64,000 nt of DNA from a virus. The stretch is from positions 1 through 64,000 of the IMG/VR virus record IMGVR_UViG_3300036985_007703, one strand, 5' to 3'. How positions within the stretch are numbered: the first letter of the stretch is position 1; each line of letters opens with the position of its first letter. The position numbers and the translations under genes are program-made. The notes under the pieces were generated by a model. That model was not told the origin of the DNA and did not search any database. It was given only the letters and a program-made list of their open reading frames with translations. Positions 53,733 through 61,211 of this stretch are shown here, piece by piece.

Positions 53733-54668
53733 TCACTCCGCCGCGTCGATCGTGCGCATCGCGAGGTCCACGGTCCGCGCGCTCACCTTCGCGTTCAGCC
53801 GCTGCAACTGCGAGGGGGGGAGCCCCAGCTCCCGCAGGGGGGCCTTCGCGCGCTGCACGAACCGCTGCGCCTGGTCCACCAGGGGCCCCGCAGCCGCGAG
53901 CACCGCCGCCGCCTCGCCGTCCTCCGTCAGCGCCCCGAGCGCATCGACGAGGAGCGACGCGTAGACGTAGGCGAGCCCCGCCTGCGCCACCTCGTTCGGG
54001 CTGACCACCGTGGCCTCCGCGACCGCCTTGCCCCTGCCGCCCTTGCCCTTGCCCTTGGCCTTGCCCTGGCAGGCCTCGCACCCAGGGCAGTCGCACCCCG
54101 TGCAGCCCTTGCCCTTGGCCGCCTTCTTCTTGCCCTTGCGCCCCTCATCGAGGATCGCCCGGAGCGACGCCAGCAGGGGGTCCGCCCCCTCCATCTCGGG
54201 CTCCGCGTCGGCCGCGCTGCCGTTGGGCTCCTCGGGCTCCAGGTCCTGCGCCCCCTCGTCCTCCAGGTCCGCGCCCTCGTCGCCCTCCGCGATGGCCCAG
54301 CCCACGGCGCCCTCCGCGTCGATCGCCAGCATCGTCTCGTCGTCGAGCATGATCACGGCGCCCGGCGGGTCCTCATCCAGCGCCACCCCCACGACCTCGG
54401 CCGTGGTGTCCGCCGGCACCTCGACGGCCTCGCCGTCCTCCGTGTATGCGATCGTGTCGCTGACCGCGACGAGGGGCACGCCCTCCTCCCAGCCCGCGAA
54501 CAGGTCCTCCTCGGCCATCGCGTTGGGCTCCTCCGGCTCCAGGGCCTCCCCGTCGCCTTCGAACCCCGCGTCCACGGTCTCGCCCTCGGCCTCCGCGCCC
54601 TCGCGCACCACGGCCACGGCCTCGCCCGCCTGCCCCTTCAGGGCCTCCATCAGTGCTCGCATCGTCAT
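53733..54668 (-). CDS. Tagged, very acidic protein with Cys/Lys core
   Basis: 311 aa. MTMRALMEALKGQAG (tag), long acidic sequence with two EPEEPN boxes, then KGKGCTGCDCPGCEACQGKA KGKGKGG, a Cys cluster inside a Lys-rich stretch (likely metal- and DNA-binding), and a helical C-terminus. Charge separation resembles internal or packaging-associated proteins. No family. Confidence 0.65.
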   Translation of the reverse strand: MTMRALMEALKGQAGEAVAVVREGAEAEGETVDAGFEGDGEALEPEEPNAMAEEDLFAGWEEGVPLVAVSDTIAYTEDGEAVEVPADTTAEVVGVALDEDPPGAVIMLDDETMLAIDAEGAVGWAIAEGDEGADLEDEGAQDLEPEEPNGSAADAEPEMEGADPLLASLRAILDEGRKGKKKAAKGKGCTGCDCPGCEACQGKAKGKGKGGRGKAVAEATVVSPNEVAQAGLAYVYASLLVDALGALTEDGEAAAVLAAAGPLVDQAQRFVQRAKAPLRELGLPPSQLQRLNAKVSARTVDLAMRTIDAAE

Positions 54669-54706
54669 CGCTCGATCTCCTCGTGCGGCCCGCAGCCGCG
54701 CTATGC

Positions 54707-54726
54707 CTGCGCATGCGCATGCGCAG
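54707..54726. repeat. 20-bp perfect palindrome
   Basis: CTGCGCATGCGCATGCGCAG, in the gap before the 54668 gene. Confidence 0.8.
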
Positions 54727-54733
54727 CGCCCGC

Positions 54734-55237
54734 CTACAGGGTCACCGTCACGTTGCGCTGCAGCGACTTCTCGCTGGTCTTGATCACCTCATCGAAGGTC
54801 ACGTAAAACATCATGTTGTCCCCCGCATCGAACGCCGCCAGCTCGAACAGCGAGGGGCTGCCCCCCGTCCCATCGTCGTTCGCCTCAGCCGCGTCCAGCG
54901 CGCAGACCACCGTGAGCACGTTGTCCACCACGCTCACGGTCCCCGGCGCCAAGGGCTTGCAATAGTACCAGTTCTGCCCCACGCGCGTCCCCACGGGGGC
55001 CGTCCCCTCGCTCCCCGCCGGCGTGGGCCAGCCCGGCGGCACGGGGCACGCCGCGCCGCCCGCCGCCTGGATGTCCCCGTAGCTCGCCGCGGGCGCCGGC
55101 ATCGCCGACCCCGAGGGCAGGTTCGCGCACCCCCACTTCACATAGCTGAGCTTCAGGGCGTCGAGCGGCGCGCCGTCCCGCGCCACCGCCGCGTACCGCT
55201 CCCGGTAGAGGTCCGTAAACACGCCTGCCGATGCCAT
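54734..55237 (-). CDS. Putative baseplate/tail structural protein
   Basis: 167 aa. SAGVFTDLYRERYAAVARDG at the N-terminus and VTFDEVIKTSEKSLQRNVTV near the end resemble a small family of phage baseplate wedge-associated proteins. Placed before the fibre genes. Tentative. Confidence 0.5.
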   Translation of the reverse strand: MASAGVFTDLYRERYAAVARDGAPLDALKLSYVKWGCANLPSGSAMPAPAASYGDIQAAGGAACPVPPGWPTPAGSEGTAPVGTRVGQNWYYCKPLAPGTVSVVDNVLTVVCALDAAEANDDGTGGSPSLFELAAFDAGDNMMFYVTFDEVIKTSEKSLQRNVTVTL

Positions 55238-55249
55238 GCCGTCTCCTGT

Positions 55250-57688
55250 CTAGCGCGTGATCGTGAACGTGAAGCGCACCTCGCCGTTCGCCACCGCCGC
55301 CGTTGCCCTCGCCTGGAGCGTAACCGCCCCCGCCCCAGCGAGCAAGGAAGTCAGGTCCACCGCGCCGCCGCCCGGCGCCACGCGCCACACCAGGTCGTCG
55401 TAGCCCGTGCGCACGTCGTCCAGGCCCCACGGGGTGTCCCCGTCCACGTCCACCCAGATCGACTGCTCCTCGCCGATCTCGTTGAGGTCGCCCCGCTGCT
55501 CCACCGTCAGGAGCACCTGCGTGGCCCCAGCGAGGTCCCCCACGTCGAAGGCGTGCGCCACCGTGGCCCCCGCCTGCACCGCCAGCAGCACGTGCTGGCT
55601 CGTCAGCACGAGGGCCCCCGTCACCGGCAGCACGTGCCCGTCCATCGGCAGCACGTCCGCGGGCCACCCCGGCGCATCGAAGGTCTCCGTGAACGGCAGC
55701 ACCGTCACAAGGGTCTCCTGCAGCGCGCCCACCGCGAGGCCCGGCACCCCCATCCCGATCGCCGTCGTGTAGACCAGCGCGTACTCGCTCACCCGCACGT
55801 GGATCGGCACCAGCGTCGCCTCGATCTTCGCGATGAGGCGCCGGACCGCCGCGTCCAGCGGGAGCCCAAACCCGAAATAGGTGTCCGCCCCCCATGGCCC
55901 GCCCTGCGGCGTGATCTCCACCCGGATGCGGTTGCTCCGGCAGTACCCGCAGTCCGCCAGCAGCTCCGGCCAGTAGCGCACCGCCACGTCCGCCCCCAAC
56001 GCCGGCGTGGGCGCCGCGGGGTCCTGCCCCACCACGACGTCCCAGTGCCACCGCAGGGGGTCCAGCGGGTCGACCACCGTCCCCACCTCCGCATCGATCC
56101 ACCACACGGCATCCCCCAGCGCCGGCGGCACGCCCCCCGCCCGGTCGTACACCGAGAGCCCGAAGATCCCCTTGCGCACCCCCCGGAAGTCCCCCAGGGC
56201 CTCCTTGAGGACCGACACCGTGACCACGTGCCCCCCCATCAGGTTGTAGCCCGCGGCCTCCGCCGCCGTGAGGTCCCGCACCGCCACCACGCGCGCGGGG
56301 TCCCGCTCCGGGTGGGCATAGCCCTGCGCCACGTCCAGCGCGAAGGCGAGCCCCACGGAGAGCCCCGCCGGGGAGAAGTCCTCATACAGGAAGCAATCGT
56401 CGATCAGCGTCTTCCAGCGATCCGCCTCCACGGCGTCCCGCCAGTCGTAGTACTGCACGTCCGCGTTGATGTCGTCGAACCGCACGGCCCGCGGCTCGAT
56501 CGTCGTGTACCACCTGTCCCCCACGTGATGCACCGCCGGCGCCGGCAGGAGCCCCGCGAACCCCGCATCGCTCAGCAGGTGCAGGGGCCGCGCCGCCACC
56601 GCGAAGCCGCTCACCGCCCCGCGGATCCGGTAGCTCTCCGCCGTGGCCTTCAGCCCGAAGAACTTGTGCGCATGCGCGATCGTCGCGCGCTGCACGCTCT
56701 CCGGGTCGTTCGCATCGTTCTCAAACCCAAAGTCCCGCGCCAGCACGTCCAGCAGGCTCGCGGGCCGCGCCGCCACGTAGTAGCCCGCCACCCGCCAGTC
56801 CGCCGTGATCGGCGTGGTCCCCCACGGCAGGTCCCAGGTCCCCGTCCAATCGGGGCTCGCGAGCGCGCGCTCGTAGTCCACGGTCCCCCGCGCCTCCCCG
56901 AGGTCCGCCTCGCCCGTGCCGGGGTCCACGAAGTACAGCACGCCATAGCCATCGTAGGGGTCGTTCGGCACGTCGACCAGCGCCACGCGGTCCGCCCACC
57001 AGGGGCTGCTGTACCACAGCACGAGCCCCGCCGCGGCCACCGTCAGGGGCCCCGACGTGTCCATGGGCCGCAGGCGCCAGGGCGCCCCCGGCAGGGCCAC
57101 CGGCGGCGTCTGCGTGCCGTCCCCAGCCCCCACCGCCACGCCGTACTGCGTGGCCGGCCACAGCCCCAGGGGCACCCCCGCCACCCAGACCTCGTTCGCC
57201 TCGGACTGCGCGGGGGCCGCCGCGTCGAAGAGGCGCGTCCGCACGTTCACCACGCGGTAGCGCGCGCCCCCCCACTCTACCCACCACTGCGGGGCCACCC
57301 GGCTGATGGCCGCATAGGGCGCCCACGCCACGCCGAAGGCCTCGTCCCCGTAGGGGAAGGCGCTCGCCAGCGCGGGCTCCCGCAGCACCACCACGGGGCC
57401 GTGCGTCGCGTCCACCACCCACGTCGCGCTCTCAAAGTACAGCCATTCCTCGGTCCCGAGCCGCCCCCGCACCTGGAAGGGATCCCGCTGCGCCGGCAGC
57501 GCCGCGATCTGGTCGCGCACCGCCTCCAGCTCGTCCGCCCACGTCCCCAGCAAGCGCTGCAGGACGTCCCCCTGGCCCGCGTCCTCCGCCTGCCAGAGCT
57601 GCGGCACGTTGCCCCACAGCACGCGCCGCGCCCAGCTCCCCTGGCCGAAGCGCCCGCTGCCAAATGGCTCGTTTCCAAAGGTCGGCAA
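55250..57688 (-). CDS. Large tail protein (gpI/baseplate-like)
   Basis: 812 aa. The N-terminal region (WARRVLWGNVPQLWQAEDAG, LQRLLGTWADELEAVRDQIA) has the W-x-E-AVRDQI pattern of phage P2-like gpI tail proteins; long beta-rich modules follow, with Gly/Trp-rich repeats and a C-terminal beta domain (GEVRFTFTITR). Starts at TTG 57688, supported by the SD GAGGTAGGCG. Likely baseplate or tail-fibre connector. Confidence 0.65.
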   Translation of the reverse strand: MPTFGNEPFGSGRFGQGSWARRVLWGNVPQLWQAEDAGQGDVLQRLLGTWADELEAVRDQIAALPAQRDPFQVRGRLGTEEWLYFESATWVVDATHGPVVVLREPALASAFPYGDEAFGVAWAPYAAISRVAPQWWVEWGGARYRVVNVRTRLFDAAAPAQSEANEVWVAGVPLGLWPATQYGVAVGAGDGTQTPPVALPGAPWRLRPMDTSGPLTVAAAGLVLWYSSPWWADRVALVDVPNDPYDGYGVLYFVDPGTGEADLGEARGTVDYERALASPDWTGTWDLPWGTTPITADWRVAGYYVAARPASLLDVLARDFGFENDANDPESVQRATIAHAHKFFGLKATAESYRIRGAVSGFAVAARPLHLLSDAGFAGLLPAPAVHHVGDRWYTTIEPRAVRFDDINADVQYYDWRDAVEADRWKTLIDDCFLYEDFSPAGLSVGLAFALDVAQGYAHPERDPARVVAVRDLTAAEAAGYNLMGGHVVTVSVLKEALGDFRGVRKGIFGLSVYDRAGGVPPALGDAVWWIDAEVGTVVDPLDPLRWHWDVVVGQDPAAPTPALGADVAVRYWPELLADCGYCRSNRIRVEITPQGGPWGADTYFGFGLPLDAAVRRLIAKIEATLVPIHVRVSEYALVYTTAIGMGVPGLAVGALQETLVTVLPFTETFDAPGWPADVLPMDGHVLPVTGALVLTSQHVLLAVQAGATVAHAFDVGDLAGATQVLLTVEQRGDLNEIGEEQSIWVDVDGDTPWGLDDVRTGYDDLVWRVAPGGGAVDLTSLLAGAGAVTLQARATAAVANGEVRFTFTITR

Positions 57689-57696
57689 CGCCTACC

Positions 57697-58092
57697 TCAC
57701 TGGGGGTGCGTTCGCAGCCACGCCGCGTGCGCCTTGGCAAAGGTCTCCGCCAGCGGCACCTCCACCGGCGCCCCCGTGGGCCACGCCGTCGCACCCTCGC
57801 CCAACGCCGCGGGGATCTTCTCCGCCGTCACGCCCTCCGCGAAACGCCCCGCCCCCACGAGCCACTGCAGCACGGCCTTCGCCGCCCGCATGCGCCCCAT
57901 CGTCCCCTCGGGGTACCCCGTGGGCTCCCCGCCCTGCACAAAGATGTCCGCGCGCCGCGTCTGGCAGCTCGGGCACACCGGCGTCGCCACGACCCCGATG
58001 CCCACCGTCAGATCCGCCGCCGCATACACCGTCGGCGCCCCGCACAGGCACACGATCTCCACGCCCTCGGGCAGCAATCGCTTGATCGACAT
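57697..58092 (-). CDS. Hypothetical 131-aa protein with two zinc-type Cys pairs
   Basis: CLCGAPTVYAA and VCPSCQTRRADIFVQ give two CxxC pairs, then a helix-rich C-terminus. ATG 58092 has SD GGAGG. Tail-associated by location; function unknown. Confidence 0.6.
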   Translation of the reverse strand: MSIKRLLPEGVEIVCLCGAPTVYAAADLTVGIGVVATPVCPSCQTRRADIFVQGGEPTGYPEGTMGRMRAAKAVLQWLVGAGRFAEGVTAEKIPAALGEGATAWPTGAPVEVPLAETFAKAHAAWLRTHPQ

Positions 58093-58109
58093 GCACACAC
58101 CTCCACGCT

Positions 58110-60254
58110 CTACAGGTAGGTCACCGTCGCGTTGCCGTGCCAGTAGGCCGCCGTCGCGTTCGCCACGATGTCCGTCATCACAAACGCCATCGCCCCATAC
58201 CCGTCGGCCGCGGTCCCCGTGATCGTCGCGGGCATCCCCGCCACGTGGGACTGGTTCGACACGTCATACGTGATCGTGTCCACCGCCCCGCGGAACGTCT
58301 TGTGGATCTCGGAATACAGGAACGTCGCCGCGTTCCCCCCCGTCTGGTTCCACCACCCGAACCCCAGGGGCACCACCTCGACGTTGCCCCCGCCCGTCAC
58401 GATCGGCGAGAGGTGGCCCAAGATCAGCGAGTCCAGCCACGAGATCGTCGCGTCCCACGCCAGGATCGCCCACCCCGTCGCGAACCCCGCCGTCAAGGAA
58501 GACTTGGTGCTCATCTGGAACCCGAGGAGCGTGTTGATCGAGAGCGACTTTGCATCCCAGGCATCGTCGTCGGGCACCCACTTGCTCGTCCCCTGGTTCC
58601 ACCGCGCGTTGGTCGTCAACATGAGCGTCCCCGCCCCGCTGAAGTAGATGCGCGACTTGATAGCCGAGGACCCACCGCCCTCCCAGAGGAGGCAGCACGT
58701 GTCGTTGCCGCCCGTCCCCGGCTCGAAGGGCCCGTTGACATAGCTCGCGTCGGATCCCAGCACCACCTGCCCGCCCACCAGCGTCACGCCGCTGTCCAGT
58801 GTGAGGAGCCCTACCACGTTGGCGATCAGCGCCGTGATGTTGAAGATTCCGCCGCCGATGTCGAACCCGCTGGCCCCGCCCACGTTCCCCACGCGCGTGT
58901 ACGCGCTCCAGTTCGCCAGGTTGTTCCAGGCGAGCCCCCCGCTGAAGACCCCGTGCTTCGCGAGCAGCATGGGCCCCATCTGGTTGTCGGAGCTGAGCCG
59001 CAGCATCGTCACCGAGGTCTGCGGCGCGATCGGCGCGCGGTAGAAGTTCCCTGCAGTGATATACCCACCCACGATCGCCGCGAAGCCCAGGGTCGAGCCC
59101 CAGTACAGCGTGATCGTCTGCCCCGTCACCAACGAGTCATCCGTGATGCCGTGCGACCGCCAGATCTGGACCGCCCCGCTCGGCGCCGTCTCGGGGTCGA
59201 TCTGCGGCACGCGGCCGTTGATCGCCCCCGTCAGGATCGCGATGGCCTCGGAGACGTTCTTGCTCGTGATGCTGGTGGGGTCCCCCGCGACGTCCCGCGT
59301 CTGGATGTCCTCGGCGTGCGGGAAGATGTCAAACCCCTCCACGAAGCGGTCGTCCGTGACGAGGTCCCGCACCGTGGCCCGCGTCCAGTACCACGCGGTG
59401 CCCGCCGGGGGCGCCGTGTCACTCGTGTGCCCCAGGTCCAGCTTGATCCAGGGGTTCGTGACGAACCCCTCGCTGTCCGCCGTCGCCAGCGTCGTGGCCC
59501 CGCTGTCCGCATACAGCGTCGCCACCGTGATGCGCCCGTTATCGTCCCCCACGTAGGGGCCCTGCATGCGGAACGACGCCGCCGACGCCCCCAGCTGGAT
59601 GAAGCTCGACTTGAGCGTCCACGCGCCGCCCCCCAAGGGGCAGTACACCTTGCCCGTGATCTGGAACACGGGGGGCGACCCCGTGGGGGCCGCGAAGTCG
59701 AGCGACGCGCGCTTCACCGTCACGCGGTCCAACGACGCCGTCATGCGGTAGCAGCTCGCCGGCGTCGCCGACGTGCTGCGGTCGATGTAGCTGTCCAGGA
59801 TCGTCGTCGCCCCCATCGGGATCGTGATCTTGGCCAGGCGCACCGCGCTCCCGCTCGTGCTGGGGGCCGTGGTGTCCACGTAGAAGGCCCCGCTCGTGGG
59901 GGCCCCCGTCGCGTAGGTGCAGCTCAGGTACACGTAGTACGTCTTGGTGCTCGGCATCGTGCCGCCACCCCCGGTGAACTGCCCGCTGAGGTCCACCGAG
60001 ACGTCCGTCGCGTAGCGCACCGCGAGGGCCGCCCCGCCGGTCTTCTCCACCCACAGGTAGAAGCTGTCCTGCTCCCCGTTCGGCGTGATCTTGACCGTCT
60101 TGTTCGGGGTGGCCTGCGCCATGACGTAGCCCCCCCGGTAGATGCCGGGGTCCAGCACCGCAAGCGCCTTGTTGACCCCCTCGGAGACGTAGGTCTCGCG
60201 CCACCGCACCTTCATCTGCGCCTCGGGGATCACGACCGTCTGCACTGTGGCCAT
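58110..60254 (-). CDS. Tail fibre or spike-like protein
   Basis: 714 aa. Mostly beta-rich with Thr/Ser/Gly repeats (VKITPNGEQDSFYLWVEKTG, TITLYWGSTLGFAAIVGGYI), typical for fibres. One Cys pair (TCCLLWEGGG). The palindrome GTACGC in the gap upstream. No enzymatic motif seen. Confidence 0.65.
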   Translation of the reverse strand: MATVQTVVIPEAQMKVRWRETYVSEGVNKALAVLDPGIYRGGYVMAQATPNKTVKITPNGEQDSFYLWVEKTGGAALAVRYATDVSVDLSGQFTGGGGTMPSTKTYYVYLSCTYATGAPTSGAFYVDTTAPSTSGSAVRLAKITIPMGATTILDSYIDRSTSATPASCYRMTASLDRVTVKRASLDFAAPTGSPPVFQITGKVYCPLGGGAWTLKSSFIQLGASAASFRMQGPYVGDDNGRITVATLYADSGATTLATADSEGFVTNPWIKLDLGHTSDTAPPAGTAWYWTRATVRDLVTDDRFVEGFDIFPHAEDIQTRDVAGDPTSITSKNVSEAIAILTGAINGRVPQIDPETAPSGAVQIWRSHGITDDSLVTGQTITLYWGSTLGFAAIVGGYITAGNFYRAPIAPQTSVTMLRLSSDNQMGPMLLAKHGVFSGGLAWNNLANWSAYTRVGNVGGASGFDIGGGIFNITALIANVVGLLTLDSGVTLVGGQVVLGSDASYVNGPFEPGTGGNDTCCLLWEGGGSSAIKSRIYFSGAGTLMLTTNARWNQGTSKWVPDDDAWDAKSLSINTLLGFQMSTKSSLTAGFATGWAILAWDATISWLDSLILGHLSPIVTGGGNVEVVPLGFGWWNQTGGNAATFLYSEIHKTFRGAVDTITYDVSNQSHVAGMPATITGTAADGYGAMAFVMTDIVANATAAYWHGNATVTYL

Positions 60255-60273
60255 CGCCTACCTCGCTCGCTCG

Positions 60274-60293
60274 CTGCGTACGCGCGTACGCAG
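60274..60293. repeat. 20-bp perfect palindrome
   Basis: CTGCGTACGCGCGTACGCAG, at the intergenic gap before the 60254 fibre gene. Confidence 0.8.
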
Positions 60294-60295
60294 GG

Positions 60296-60793
60296 TCAGT
60301 CCTCTAGGATGCCGCACTTGAAAAACACCAACATCGCCTCGGCGTCGAGCGTGCCATCGGGCACCTCGCTCCGCTTGATCTTGTAGGGCTCAAAGTCGGT
60401 GGTGAGCTGGAGCAGCTCCTCCTCCTTCTTCGTCAGCGCCTTCTCGTCGATCTCCGCCTGGGGGTGCTCCTGGCGGAGGGCCGCCACCGCGATCTCCAGG
60501 GCATCGGGGTTCGCGATCTGGTAGCGGAAGGACCCCGGTTGGTCCGGGATCGGGGCCCGCTTGGGCTCGCCCGCCACCGTCTTCTCGGCGTGGTCCTCGA
60601 CCAGCTTGTTCCGCGCCGTGCTGAACGCCTTCATAGCCTCCGTGGGCTCGATCTGCTTCTTGAGGTCCTCGATTGGCTTGTCGAGCTTCGCCCGATTCCG
60701 CGCGATGGCCCACGCCACGTTCGTCACCTTGACCGCGCTGTTCCGCCGCAACGTCGCATCGCACACCAGCATCAACTCGTTCCCTAGCTGCAT
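60296..60793 (-). CDS. Hypothetical 165-aa protein near the fibre genes
   Basis: Charged helical protein (LDKPIEDLKKQIEPTEAMKA, AEIDEKALTKKEEELLQLTT). The N-terminal block MQLGNELMLVCDATLRRNSA VKV and PYKIKRSEVP resemble small phage proteins of unknown role. Start ATG 60793 lies after the CTTGAGT hairpin. Confidence 0.6.
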   Translation of the reverse strand: MQLGNELMLVCDATLRRNSAVKVTNVAWAIARNRAKLDKPIEDLKKQIEPTEAMKAFSTARNKLVEDHAEKTVAGEPKRAPIPDQPGSFRYQIANPDALEIAVAALRQEHPQAEIDEKALTKKEEELLQLTTDFEPYKIKRSEVPDGTLDAEAMLVFFKCGILED

Positions 60794-60831
60794 CGTTCTG
60801 CTCCTTCGTTTGCCACGTTCAACCGTGCATC

Positions 60832-60852
60832 CTTGAGTGGTTCTTACTCAAG
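60832..60852 (-). other. Leader stem-loop
   Basis: CTTGAGT-N7-ACTCAAG, a 7-bp stem in the leader of the 60793 gene; the promoter upstream (TTGGCG-N18-TAGCGT) is weak. Confidence 0.55.
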
Positions 60853-60896
60853 CCACGCTACCACAGCCGCTCGCCCCCCGCCAACCTTCCCCCGCG

Positions 60897-61151
60897 TCAC
60901 TCGACGGGGATCTTCGCGATCTCCGCCTCGACCGCAAGGGCCTGCGCGTCGAGCGCCGTGAGCTGCGCCTCCAGGCGGGGCTTCACCGTCACCGTCGCGT
61001 AGGCCACGGCCACCGCGACGCGGTCCTGCTCCGTCGCCCCGAACACGAGCGTGTCGATCTGCTCCGCCGTCACACTGCCGCCGCCCATGCCCGCGTAATA
61101 CTGCCGCAGCATCTCGGTCGCCCACGCCTTCTGATCCGCTGTAAACGCCAT
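60897..61151 (-). CDS. Hypothetical 84-aa late protein
   Basis: MAFTADQKAWATEMLRQYYA then EQDRVAVAVAYATVTVKPRL: helical. Unknown family. Confidence 0.65.
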   Translation of the reverse strand: MAFTADQKAWATEMLRQYYAGMGGGSVTAEQIDTLVFGATEQDRVAVAVAYATVTVKPRLEAQLTALDAQALAVEAEIAKIPVE

Positions 61152-61211
61152 CGATCACCTCCATTGGATTAGGCCAGCAGCACCCACTGCCAGCGTCAAA
61201 CGTCGCGCACC

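Noticed and set aside
55250-58222. 1189-codon plus-strand frame opposite the tail protein
   Set aside because: Antisense shadow of a long GC-rich gene; no domain recognised.
7257-60293. Palindromes as a CRISPR array or transposon ends
   Set aside because: They are isolated, perfectly symmetrical and not regularly spaced; no target-site duplications are visible.
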